Below, piece by piece: positions 1-8,001 of a stretch of 28,675 nt of DNA. A program made the translations under genes and the position numbers. The DNA is from JAJDFU01 sp964640855 (GTDB lineage Bacteria > Bacteroidota > Bacteroidia > Chitinophagales > Saprospiraceae). The stretch spans positions 1 through 28,675 of the forward strand of contig CAZXIX010000053.1 of assembly GCA_964640855.1 (NCBI GenBank), read 5' to 3'. The stretch's first letter is position 1, and each line of letters begins with the position of its first letter. The notes under the pieces were generated by a model. That model saw only the letters and a program-made list of their open reading frames with translations. It searched no databases and was not told the DNA's origin.

Positions 1-48
1 GCTAATTTTCAGTGGCTTGTAGCTGGAAGTATTGTTTATCAGGGGCAA

Positions 49-342
49 CTATTTAGGCTTGGAAGGCCGGTTTTTGCTGATGGTTCTTTGCATGCGGGAG
101 CGAAACCTGTCCACTCCGCCCCCTCTTTTGCGGGCATGCTTGGTTTTTCTGCCCTGTACCCGGGCTCGCCACCGTTTGAAACTCTTGGGGGTCATCTCCC
201 GGCGCATGATCCGGACCACCTCCTGCTCGCTGACCCCAAACTGTTCTTCAATAGCTTCGAAAGGAGTCCGGTCTTCCCAGCCCATTTCCACGATCCGGTC
301 CACATCCGCACCCGACAAAGGTTTTTTTTCTTTTTCCTCCAT
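49..342 (-). CDS. DUF2805 / TIGR03643 family small basic protein
   Basis: A 97-residue protein. The first half has an acidic start followed by a helix-turn-helix-like stretch (about residues 12-50, with FEAIEEQFGVSEQEVVRIMR). The second half is strongly basic and Arg/Lys-rich. This arrangement matches the short DUF2805/TIGR03643 family found across Bacteroidota and Proteobacteria. Its function is not established; a nucleic-acid-binding role is suggested only by the fold-like N-terminus and the basic tail. The start MEEKEKK is the first in-frame Met after a stop, and the length fits the family. It is divergent from the ferritin gene with a 78-bp gap that must hold both promoters. No signal peptide or membrane segment is visible. 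Confidence 0.85.
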   Translation of the reverse strand: MEEKEKKPLSGADVDRIVEMGWEDRTPFEAIEEQFGVSEQEVVRIMRREMTPKSFKRWRARVQGRKTKHARKRGGGVDRFRSRMQRTISKNRPSKPK

Positions 343-420
343 GTTCGACTAACAGGTCCGGGTGGGCAGTGTTGAAAAACAAGCGTAAATTTCCACCTCA
401 ACGCCAAAGTAGAAGTCCTT

Positions 421-939
421 ATGCTCTCCAACAGAATGGCCCAGGCCCTGAACGAACAAATCGTATTGGAAGGGAACGCCTCCCATTTGTATTTATCTAT
501 GGCTGCCTGGTGCGACCGACAAGCGCTCCAGGGCTGTGCCGCTTTCATGTTTCGTCAATCGGACGAAGAACGGCATCACATGCTTCGCTTGTTCCACTAC
601 ATCAGCGAAGTAGACGGGAAAGCCCTGACGCCGGCTATCCAGGAACCGCCCCACGACTTTCCTTCCGTCCGGGATCTCTTCCGGCAGGTTTACGAACACG
701 AGAAGAAGGTCACCCAGGCCATTCATAGCCTGATCGAAATGGCATACGAAGAGCAGGATCACGCTACACTGAACTTTTTGCAGTGGTACGTAGAAGAACA
801 ACGGGAGGAAGAGGCCCTGATGCGTACGATCCTGGATAAGATCCAACTCATCGGCGATGGTCCCCAGAGTTTATATTACATCGACAAGGAGATCGAAGCG
901 ATCAATACCGATCAAAGCGCGATAAAGGCTGCGGATTAA
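421..939 (+). CDS. ftnA: Ferritin (non-heme, FtnA type)
   Basis: A 172-residue four-helix ferritin that would store iron as a ferric mineral in the cytoplasm, assembling into a 24-mer by family knowledge. The diiron ferroxidase ligands are visible at the expected spacing: Glu17, Glu50 and His53 (in DEERHHM), Glu94, and Gln127/Glu130, with Tyr24 alongside. The protein starts directly with MLSNRMAQALNEQ, typical of bacterial ferritins. There is no heme-ligand Met in the bacterioferritin position, so ferritin is preferred over Bfr. The gene is convergent with the lipoprotein gene downstream, with only about 15 bp between stops. No Fur-like site was recognised in the 78-bp leader. Confidence 0.95.
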   Translation: MLSNRMAQALNEQIVLEGNASHLYLSMAAWCDRQALQGCAAFMFRQSDEERHHMLRLFHYISEVDGKALTPAIQEPPHDFPSVRDLFRQVYEHEKKVTQAIHSLIEMAYEEQDHATLNFLQWYVEEQREEEALMRTILDKIQLIGDGPQSLYYIDKEIEAINTDQSAIKAAD

Positions 940-954
940 GTACCCTCGGAAAGA

Positions 955-2670
955 TCAGCGGTTGTCTCCATTGGTCTCGCTGTCCCTGACGGGACGTTCG
1001 GGAGGAGCCGGAGGCGGTGGGGGCGCGGAAAAGTCCAGGGTGAAATCCACTTCCCAGTTGGCGCGCAGGGCAGGGATCTCTCGCCGGATCACTCTTTCCG
1101 GCAGGAACCCCTCCAGGTAATTTCCGGGGTCCCAACGTCCATTTTGATTGATATCTTCGATGATCAGCAGCGAATAGGTTCCGGGGGCCAGTCCCTCCAA
1201 ACGTTTTTCGAACTCAGCTACCCCACTCAGGGAGAAGGTCTCCACCGCCCGGTCGTTGGTCGTCAGATCGATCCGATAGCTGGAATCACGCGGGAAATTG
1301 ATGAAACTCAGGTTTATGGATCCGTACTTTTTGACGGGGTCGATCCTGAGGACGGTGGTAAGGGTATCTTCCAACTCCAGCCCGAAGAGATCGGTTATAG
1401 ATCCGGGCAAAAGCAGCACAGTATAAGTGGAGTCTTCCTCCCAATCGAATCGGATATCGAGTTTCCGCAGCCGGCTGCTATCCAGTAGCGGCACAACCTC
1501 CACATCCAGGGCCAGGCTGTCCCGGAATACCTGAATACCGGCCGTATCCAGGCGGGCCAGGGGATGATTGAAGTCGAAGCGCAGGGGTTTGAAGGGGTTT
1601 TGATTGCGGCCCACCTGATTCAGCTTTCGAAGCCGGGTTTTGGCCAGAAAGGTGTCCCGGTTGGGAGGTAGAAAGCTGATGGTGTCGAAATTGAGCGTAT
1701 CTCCGGCGTTCAGGAATAAGGTAACCCGCTCCCGTGCCGGCTGATCGTACCACAGATAGAGGGTGTCAGACACTACCTCCCGAAACAAAGGGTCCAGATC
1801 GCTTTCGGGGGAGAGTACTACCTCATCCGGAGGTTGGTTGAAAACCAGTTTCAACAAACCGTAGCGGGAGGAGTCGGCACGCGCCAGCAGTATGGGGGGG
1901 CGCTCGTCAAAAAGAGAGATGTCCAGCACGGGACTCAGGGAATCGCTCAGGGTGACCGGCCCTGGCGGGAAGCCGATTTTCTCATTGGCCTGATCGTAGA
2001 GGTAGTTCAGATTGCCGTCCAGAAGAGCAAACCCTTTGAAGGTGCCTGCCCGAACGTTCTGGATTCGAAAATTCCCCGCCTTGTCGGTACGGCCAAAGTA
2101 GTAAGGCCTCTCTTTGTAAACTACGGAGTCTTCTGCGGATACATACAGCATGAACAGGGCTCGCTCCACGGGTTCGCCGGTAAAGGCATCGGTTATTTTG
2201 CCCGACAGGGAAAGCGAATCGATGACATCTCCGGTAGAGAAGACAAATCGCAGATTCTCCGCGGGGTTTCTTTCCGTCAGATCCTGGACGGCCTCACCGA
2301 AATTGATGGTATAGGTGACGTCGGGTTTGAGCTCTTCTCCTTCGTCAAATTCCAGGATGAGTTTTTTACCGCGTAGCTTGACCTCCGGAGGAAATTCCAG
2401 AGGGGGCGAAATCACGATTTGCCGAAATTCATCTTGCAATTGCACCCATTCGTTAAAGGTCAGTTCGATATCCTGTTTGATGAAACGGGTTTGCAGGTTG
2501 GACGTAGATTTCTCGGGCACAAGCTCAGGCGGAGTTTCGTCTCTGGGGCCTCCTTGCGGCGAGGTTATGCTGGCGCAGGCGGTCAACACAACGCAAAGGA
2601 TGCCCGGCAAAGAAAGAGGGAGTGCCCGATTCCTTGCGGCTGAAATACCCATGCGTTTTTCTTTTTTCAT
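955..2670 (-). CDS. Ig-like (SbsA/Big_5) domain lipoprotein
   Basis: An exported lipoprotein of about 571 residues. Counting from the chosen start at 2670 (MKKEKRM...), a basic n-region and hydrophobic core end in the lipobox LTAC, with the lipidated Cys near residue 32. An upstream ATG at 2703 would add 11 residues (MKVFFGYFWPR) and is less likely. After the Cys comes TSPQGGPRDETPPELV, a common start for Bacteroidota lipoproteins with an SbsA-type Ig-like domain (about residues 45-145, ending in LRFVFSTGD). Carboxypeptidase-regulatory-like beta domains follow, then a proline-rich C-terminus (PPPPPAPPERP). The role is unknown; surface or periplasmic structural function is inferred. Its stop lies close to the ferritin stop, so transcription is convergent. 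Confidence 0.85.
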   Translation of the reverse strand: MKKEKRMGISAARNRALPLSLPGILCVVLTACASITSPQGGPRDETPPELVPEKSTSNLQTRFIKQDIELTFNEWVQLQDEFRQIVISPPLEFPPEVKLRGKKLILEFDEGEELKPDVTYTINFGEAVQDLTERNPAENLRFVFSTGDVIDSLSLSGKITDAFTGEPVERALFMLYVSAEDSVVYKERPYYFGRTDKAGNFRIQNVRAGTFKGFALLDGNLNYLYDQANEKIGFPPGPVTLSDSLSPVLDISLFDERPPILLARADSSRYGLLKLVFNQPPDEVVLSPESDLDPLFREVVSDTLYLWYDQPARERVTLFLNAGDTLNFDTISFLPPNRDTFLAKTRLRKLNQVGRNQNPFKPLRFDFNHPLARLDTAGIQVFRDSLALDVEVVPLLDSSRLRKLDIRFDWEEDSTYTVLLLPGSITDLFGLELEDTLTTVLRIDPVKKYGSINLSFINFPRDSSYRIDLTTNDRAVETFSLSGVAEFEKRLEGLAPGTYSLLIIEDINQNGRWDPGNYLEGFLPERVIRREIPALRANWEVDFTLDFSAPPPPPAPPERPVRDSETNGDNR

Positions 2671-2800
2671 GCGTGGCCAAAAGTAGCCAAAAAAAACCTT
2701 CACCCCCTGGGACTAGATAAGCCGGCCAATGGATGGTTTTTGGAATTTCTTTTCTTTGCAACGCGATCAATCCTCTTTCCATTGAATCAGCAATTGCAAA

Positions 2801-3235
2801 ATGAAAAAACAACACCACGTAAAAACGGATTGGGTAGGCCGGCTGGCTTTTGACAGCCACATCAAAGATCAGCAGGTACGGATCGACACCCGGGAACCGC
2901 AGGGCTTCGACAGTGGCCCCAACCCGAAGCCGCTGATGCTCAGTTCTCTGGCCGGCTGTACCGGTATGGATGTGGTAGCCTTGCTACAAAAAATGCGCGT
3001 GGAGATCGATTCCCTTTCCATGGACATCGAAGCAGACCTTACCGAAGAGCATCCCCAGGTTTATGAGCATATCCGGATGGTTTACTATGTAAAAGGACCG
3101 GATCTGGAAGCCAAAAAAGATAAGGTCGAAAAAGCGATCTCCCTTTCTCAGGAGAAATATTGCGGTGTGACCGCCATGATGAAAAAAGTTTGTCCGGTAG
3201 AATATCGAATCGAGATCGAAAATTCAGACGAATAA
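2801..3235 (+). CDS. OsmC/Ohr family peroxidase-like protein
   Basis: A 144-residue OsmC-superfamily protein. The family reduces organic hydroperoxides or serves related thiol chemistry in the cytoplasm. Visible signatures are the central helix LAGCTGMDVVALLQKMR with Cys53, and the late helix EKYCGVTAMMKKV with Cys121. A further Cys131 (CPVEY) follows. The GFDSGPNPKPLMLSSLAGCTGMD core is typical of the YhfA-like OsmC branch rather than classical Ohr. Whether it is a peroxidase in vivo is inference. The start MKKQHHV is preceded by an A-rich leader and is divergent from the Ig-like lipoprotein gene (about 130 bp between starts). A 164-bp gap separates it from the next gene. Confidence 0.9.
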   Translation: MKKQHHVKTDWVGRLAFDSHIKDQQVRIDTREPQGFDSGPNPKPLMLSSLAGCTGMDVVALLQKMRVEIDSLSMDIEADLTEEHPQVYEHIRMVYYVKGPDLEAKKDKVEKAISLSQEKYCGVTAMMKKVCPVEYRIEIENSDE

Positions 3236-3371
3236 GCCGGAGGAGATTGTCAGGATTTCCGTTTCCGGATGAGGACTCCTACTGCGGACCGCCGCTGTCG
3301 GTAAAAACGGGCCTATTCCTGGCAGGACCCTCGCCGAACTGTCGCAGGCATTACGCCAATCCGTTTTCAAA

Positions 3372-3399
3372 TCGCTGATCTTGCGCCTAAAATCAGCGA
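3372..3399. promoter_or_regulatory. Perfect 8-bp dyad abutting the start codon of the DM13 lipoprotein gene
   Basis: TCGCTGAT (3372-3379) and ATCAGCGA (3392-3399) are exact reverse complements separated by 12 bases. The right arm ends on the base before the ATG at 3400. The dyad could form an RNA hairpin over the ribosome-binding region, or it could be a DNA operator. No regulator gene is adjacent. The inverted repeat is observed; the function is inferred. Confidence 0.5.
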
Positions 3400-4305
3400 A
3401 TGAGCAGAATAGCAATTCCCCTGCTTCTCATTTTCCTTTGTGGGTGTATCGGTACGGATTTCGTGGAGTTAGCCAATGAGCCTCAGGCTATCATCCAGGA
3501 GGTCAGCCTGATTTTAAAGGAAGGAGAAGAGCAAACCCTTACTTTCCAGTTCCTGAACAGCAACGGAGAGCCCGAGACTACCGAGTGGGCGTTTGTCAGC
3601 CAGAACCTCAGCGTAGCTACCGTTTCCGGTCTGGGCGCAGTCAGTGGGGTTTCGGCCGGTCAGACGCTGATCGTGGGAACGGCCGCCGGTGAATACTCGG
3701 ACTCGGTCCTGGTCACGGTTGTGGCCGATTCTCAAGCAGTGGCTGAGGTTCTGGTCCGGGGAGATGCCTCTCAGTTGAATTTGGGAGATTCCCTTCAGCT
3801 CACGGCCGAAGTCCGAAATGTAGCGGGAGAGACCTTGGAAGGAGCCGTGGTGGAGTGGAGGAGTGACGATCCCGCGGTGGCAACCGTCGATGCGGACGGA
3901 TGGGTGGTCGGACAATCTACCGGGAATGGCAACATCACAGCCTCCTATGAAGGCGTCAACAGCGTCCCCTACTCCCTACAGGTCGTCAGCAACAACCGGT
4001 CGGGCAATTTCAGCGGCCAGAACGGGTATTCCGTTTCCGGTACAGCTACCCTGACTACCGGGGAATCCGGAGCCCTGCTTTCCTTTGCCGAGAATTTTCG
4101 ATCTCAATCCGGCCCCGGGCTCTACGTGTACCTGAGTCCCATTGGCAATGGCGTTTCGGGCGGGATAGAGTTAGATGAGCTGAAGTCAAATTCCGGTGCC
4201 CAGGAATATGCCTTACCCGAAGACGCTGACCCCGCCGACTACGAATTCGTGATCATCTATTGCAAACCTTTTGGCGTACCCTTCGGTGCAGCTCAACTTC
4301 AATAA
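3400..4305 (+). CDS. Lipoprotein with Ig-like (BIG2-type) repeats and a C-terminal DM13 domain
   Basis: A 301-residue exported protein. The N-terminus MSRIAIPLLLIFLCGC is a lipoprotein signal with Cys16 as probable lipidation site. Two bacterial Ig-like modules follow, at about residues 30-108 and 113-195. The second has the BIG2-like wording VEWRSDDPAVATVDADGWV. The C-terminal third (about 200-301) reads as a DM13 domain: it opens SGNFSGQNGYSVSGTATL and ends FVIIYCKPFGVPFGAAQL, with the single conserved Cys of that domain. DM13 domains have been proposed to be redox-related, but no activity is shown. The next gene starts 3 bp after this stop, so the two are almost certainly co-transcribed. 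A hairpin-forming dyad touches this start codon. Confidence 0.85.
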   Translation: MSRIAIPLLLIFLCGCIGTDFVELANEPQAIIQEVSLILKEGEEQTLTFQFLNSNGEPETTEWAFVSQNLSVATVSGLGAVSGVSAGQTLIVGTAAGEYSDSVLVTVVADSQAVAEVLVRGDASQLNLGDSLQLTAEVRNVAGETLEGAVVEWRSDDPAVATVDADGWVVGQSTGNGNITASYEGVNSVPYSLQVVSNNRSGNFSGQNGYSVSGTATLTTGESGALLSFAENFRSQSGPGLYVYLSPIGNGVSGGIELDELKSNSGAQEYALPEDADPADYEFVIIYCKPFGVPFGAAQLQ

Positions 4306-4308
4306 ATT

Positions 4309-5214
4309 ATGCTGAATCTTTCTTTTTCAATTGCTCTGGGGCTGTGCCTCGGCTTGATCCTGTTGTCCATCCAGCCGGGAGATGCCCAGACCGCCTGGAC
4401 TCAACCCAAAGGCGAAGGCTATTTCAAGCTGGGGCAGCAAATGGTGCGGGCCGGCAGCTTTTTTAATCCGGATGGAGAGGTTATCGATATCCGGACGACC
4501 AGCGTCTATCAGACCGTGGCCTATGCGGAGATCGGAATAACCGACCGGCTGACAGCCGTGGTGAACGCCCCGCTTTTTGTCCGCTCTACGCTCAACCGGC
4601 TGGCCGATCAGCAGAGTGGCGAAGAAATCGATGCGGGGGATGAGCTAAACGGGATTGGAGATGTTTGGTTCGGCCTGAAATGGGGACTTATCCAATCCGG
4701 CCCGGTCGTTTGGAGTGTATCGGCCGATGTGAAAACGCCTTTGGGAAATAATACCGGCGGTCGGACCGAATTGCTTCAGACAGGAGACGGCGCCTGGGGG
4801 ATGTTCCTCATGACAGACGTTTCCCATTCTTTTTATCCTTCGCCCTTCTACATTTCGGGTGGCCTCGGCTATAACTGGCGGGGCAATGCGACATTGGACT
4901 ATTCTACCGGCGCCCAATCTGTCAATTATACCGACGGCTTTCGCTGGCGGGCTGAGGTAGGTTTTACCCCTGGCAATTTCCTGCTGGCTTTGAAGATCAA
5001 TCACCTGATCGCCCTTGACAATGGGGAGGATGTGGGCAACAGCAGCTCTTCCTTGTTCGGGAACAACATAAGTTACCTGGCCTTAACCCCGGAAGTGAAT
5101 TACACCATCGCCGAAAAGGTCGGATTTTCGGCAGGTGTGGGCACCGTTCTGTCGGCCGAAAACATTCTGGCTGCTCCCAACTGGCAGCTAGGAGTGTATT
5201 ATTTAATGAAATAG
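4309..5214 (+). CDS. Predicted outer-membrane beta-barrel protein (partner of the DM13 lipoprotein)
   Basis: A 301-residue protein with a clear signal peptide (LSFSIALGLCLGLILLSI, cleavage probably after GDAQ). The rest is rich in alternating amphipathic segments with aromatic girdles, such as YAEIGITDRLTAVVNAPLF, VWFGLKWGLI and WRAEVGFTPGNFLLALKINH. The last strand is WQLGVYYLMK, with aromatic and hydrophobic residues as in outer-membrane barrels. Roughly 12 strands seem possible. It resembles Bacteroidota 'transporter' barrels of the MetA-pathway/DUF3187-like kind, but I cannot assign a specific family. It begins 3 bp after the DM13 lipoprotein gene, which suggests the two act together at the outer membrane. 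The substrate is unknown. Confidence 0.7.
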   Translation: MLNLSFSIALGLCLGLILLSIQPGDAQTAWTQPKGEGYFKLGQQMVRAGSFFNPDGEVIDIRTTSVYQTVAYAEIGITDRLTAVVNAPLFVRSTLNRLADQQSGEEIDAGDELNGIGDVWFGLKWGLIQSGPVVWSVSADVKTPLGNNTGGRTELLQTGDGAWGMFLMTDVSHSFYPSPFYISGGLGYNWRGNATLDYSTGAQSVNYTDGFRWRAEVGFTPGNFLLALKINHLIALDNGEDVGNSSSSLFGNNISYLALTPEVNYTIAEKVGFSAGVGTVLSAENILAAPNWQLGVYYLMK

Positions 5215-5331
5215 AACAGGCAAGTAAAGGGTGAGGGATTTCCGGCCAGAATGAACGAAAAAAACCATCCCGGCGGCGCTGAATAATGGACTCCGGACCA
5301 AAAAGCATCTTGACAGCCTCGCACAGAACGC

Positions 5332-7872
5332 TTAGTCTTCCAGCTCAAATTTGTACGTCAACCGCTCGAGGATAGGGGCCTGGGTCCTTGGGTCCTCATT
5401 CTCCAGGAAAATATCGATGAAGACCTCTTCGCTTTCCTCTTTTTCGGTGCTGTCGAAGAGGATGTGGATCTCACCGTTCTCTCCCGGCGCGACAGCCTGG
5501 GTAGAATACTCCGTTTCCGTGCATTCGCATGCGGAGACCAGAGAAATGACCAGATCGGCATCCCCTCGGTTGACGAAGGTAAAGGTATGCTCCTTTTTTT
5601 CGCCCCGCTTCATCTTGCCGAAATCGATGACCCGCTCGTCAAAGACCATAATGGGCACATTTTTGAGTCCCTTTTGTCCGTAGAGCGAAGACATCGGGCT
5701 GATCAGCGAATCTTGGAAAGCAGACTTCGGGGGGGATGGTCGCGTGGGCAGAACGGGTAAGGCATTCTTTTTGCGGAGCTCGGTCCGTTTGATGATGATC
5801 GAAGTAGGCCCTTCGGTGATCTTGAATTCCGTCCGCCGGTTGATGAAATGAGCGGCCTCGCGCTCTGCTTCGGTGGGCAGGTCATCAATGAAATCCGGGG
5901 TGAGGACATCACCTACTTTCAGGAAGGGATTGAGGTTGGCCTGGCGTTGTTTCACGGTGAAAGGCTGGGTTTCTCCATAGCCTTTGGCATCGATGCGGTC
6001 GCGGGAGATCCCTTTGCGGACCAGCCACCGGCGGGCGGATTCGGCCCGTCTTTGCGAAAGGTCCTCATTGTAGTCGTTATCGCCCCGATAATCCGTATGG
6101 CTACTCAGTTCGATCTTCATGTCCGGGTACTCGGTCATGAGATTGTAGATCACCTCCAGGTCCGGTTCAGCTTCCTCACGGATCCGGTCTTCGTCAAAGT
6201 CGTAGAGGATGTTTTCCAGAACGATGGCCTCCTCCAGCGCGATCGTATCGAATTCGGGCTCCGGGGCCAGGACGGGGCGTTTTTTGAGGTAAAAGCGCTC
6301 TACGAACTCCTTGCTTTCCTTGACTTCCGTGGTATTCAGGTTTAGCGAGTCCGGGAAATAACCGGGAGCGGAGGCCACGACCTTGTAGTAGGTGTCCAGA
6401 TCGAGGCTATAGTCAAAACGGTTTCCCTTCTCGCTGGTCCGGATGGTGGGCTCTCCCTGCGTATTGCCCGTGTAGGGAAATAGAAATACGCTTCCGCCGA
6501 GCAGGGGCTCCCGGGCTCCTTCGTCGAAAAGCCCTACGACCAGGTTGGCGTATACTTCGGGGATGGTAAAGTTGTAGATGTCGTAGCAGCAGGTTCGGTT
6601 TTCCAGGGAGCGAGCGCCTTCAGCCGGCCGGTTGGAGACCAGGAAGCCGTTGTAGCCTTCCCGGTCGATGGAAAAGTAAATATCGTTTTGGGGTGAATTG
6701 AACCCCTTGCCCATATTCTCGGGTTCCGTCCAACGGGATCCGTCCCATACCGCGAAAAAGATGTCGAAGCCTCCGATTCCAGGATGCCCGGTAGAACTGA
6801 AATACAAAGTGCCATCGAAATAAAAGGGAGTTTCTTCGTCTCCCAGGGTATTGATGGTCTCTCCCAGATTGACCGGGCGAGTGTAAACGCCCTCGCTTTC
6901 CCGCGTGGCGTAATACAAATCGAAACCGCCTTTGCCTCCCGGCATGTTGGAAGAAAAGATCAATACTTCCCGACCGAAAAGTTCTCCGACGGTCGGATTC
7001 TTGACGATGTAATCTCCGTGGATGCCCTGTACCTCGCGGGCTCCCTTCCAGTTGCCCTCACCGCCGGTGCTGTAGTACATCCTTGTACCGACCAGTTCGC
7101 TGGACATGAATTCGCCTCGGACCAGGAACATCTGGTTGCCGCTGGGGGACAGAGCCACGTTGATGGTGTGGGTTTCCGGACGGTTCACTTCCTCCCCCAG
7201 CGGACTGGGGTCTTCCCAGCCGCGATCTCCCTTTTGGGCAACCATGATCTGAGCAAAAACATCGGGAAGCCCTTCCTTGGATACCTGCACCACCTCGTCC
7301 TGGTCGAAGGTGGTGAAATAGAGTTTATCGCCGCTGCGGCCTAATACGGGCGAATATTCAGAATTGCGGGAGTTGACATCCCGGCCTGCGTTTTCTACTT
7401 CCACACCCCGGCTCCGGTCCGGCAGGGAAACCGCCATGCGAGCCCCCTCCAGTTCTTTTCGAGCCAGTTGGATCAGAGAATCGTTCTCCCCCATGGCGAT
7501 GAACTCAATAAGGTACTCTTCTGCTTCCTCATAATTGCCGTTCATTTTAGCCACCCGGCCCAGGGGATAATAGAGATCATAATAAAGCCCCTCATCCTCA
7601 TCCCTCCTCAGGATCGACCGATATTGCCTTTCCGCACGTGAATAGTTGCGCAATTTGTAACTGATGTCGGCCAATATGGGAAGGAGTTCCCTGTCTCGTC
7701 TTTCTTCATATGCCTTATCGTACCATTCTTGCGCATGGTAGTAATCGAAACTGTCCATCGCTTCTTGGGCCACCTGCAGCATGGTCTGGTAAGAAGGCTT
7801 ATTCATGGGCTGGCCCGCCAGATAAAGGCTGCCCATCAGAAAGAGGAAGGAAAGGATCGATCGCATGGTCAT
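5332..7872 (-). CDS. TPR-PD40-OmpA envelope protein with C-terminal DUF1573 domain
   Basis: An 846-residue exported protein. In order: signal peptide (about 1-20, ending YLAGQ); TPR-like helices (about 25-150, with YYHAQEWYDKAYEE); a WD40-like PD40 propeller (about 165-430, with NSEYSPVLGRSGDKLYFTT and GDEETPFYFDGTLYFSSTG); a carboxypeptidase-regulatory-like domain (about 440-535); and an OmpA peptidoglycan-binding domain (about 545-690, with SSHTDYRGDNDYNEDLSQRR and NRRTEF). A further C-terminal module from about 740 (VIDFGKMKRGEKKEHTFTF, then ACECTETEY and APGENGEIHILF) reads as DUF1573. The first four domains match the PorE-like architecture of T9SS-linked proteins. The DUF1573 tail is not part of that standard plan. 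It is downstream of a PorP/SprF gene on the same strand, with a 129-bp gap holding a repeat. It probably tethers an outer-membrane machine to peptidoglycan. Confidence 0.88.
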   Translation of the reverse strand: MTMRSILSFLFLMGSLYLAGQPMNKPSYQTMLQVAQEAMDSFDYYHAQEWYDKAYEERRDRELLPILADISYKLRNYSRAERQYRSILRRDEDEGLYYDLYYPLGRVAKMNGNYEEAEEYLIEFIAMGENDSLIQLARKELEGARMAVSLPDRSRGVEVENAGRDVNSRNSEYSPVLGRSGDKLYFTTFDQDEVVQVSKEGLPDVFAQIMVAQKGDRGWEDPSPLGEEVNRPETHTINVALSPSGNQMFLVRGEFMSSELVGTRMYYSTGGEGNWKGAREVQGIHGDYIVKNPTVGELFGREVLIFSSNMPGGKGGFDLYYATRESEGVYTRPVNLGETINTLGDEETPFYFDGTLYFSSTGHPGIGGFDIFFAVWDGSRWTEPENMGKGFNSPQNDIYFSIDREGYNGFLVSNRPAEGARSLENRTCCYDIYNFTIPEVYANLVVGLFDEGAREPLLGGSVFLFPYTGNTQGEPTIRTSEKGNRFDYSLDLDTYYKVVASAPGYFPDSLNLNTTEVKESKEFVERFYLKKRPVLAPEPEFDTIALEEAIVLENILYDFDEDRIREEAEPDLEVIYNLMTEYPDMKIELSSHTDYRGDNDYNEDLSQRRAESARRWLVRKGISRDRIDAKGYGETQPFTVKQRQANLNPFLKVGDVLTPDFIDDLPTEAEREAAHFINRRTEFKITEGPTSIIIKRTELRKKNALPVLPTRPSPPKSAFQDSLISPMSSLYGQKGLKNVPIMVFDERVIDFGKMKRGEKKEHTFTFVNRGDADLVISLVSACECTETEYSTQAVAPGENGEIHILFDSTEKEESEEVFIDIFLENEDPRTQAPILERLTYKFELED

Positions 7873-7950
7873 GGTCTCAGTCTGTATGATGAAAAGACAA
7901 TAGTCTCAGTCAAAACGTTGGCTCACAAAAATAGGAGGAAAAAGAGTAAA

Positions 7951-7996
7951 TGGTAAAGTGGTTGAGTGGTTAAGTAGTAAAGTGGTTGAGTAGTGG
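7951..7996. repeat. T/G-rich intergenic tandem repeat (24-bp period)
   Basis: Between the PorP/SprF and OmpA genes, the 15-mer GTAAAGTGGTTGAGT occurs exactly at 7953-7967 and again at 7977-7991. Related GTGGTTAAGTAGT words fill the gap. The stretch is almost free of C on this strand. The same GGTTGAGT/GTGG vocabulary appears at the edges of the larger dispersed repeats near 13.2 kb and 21.6 kb, so this may be a reduced member of that family. Confidence 0.75.
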
Positions 7997-8001
7997 TTTT
8001 T

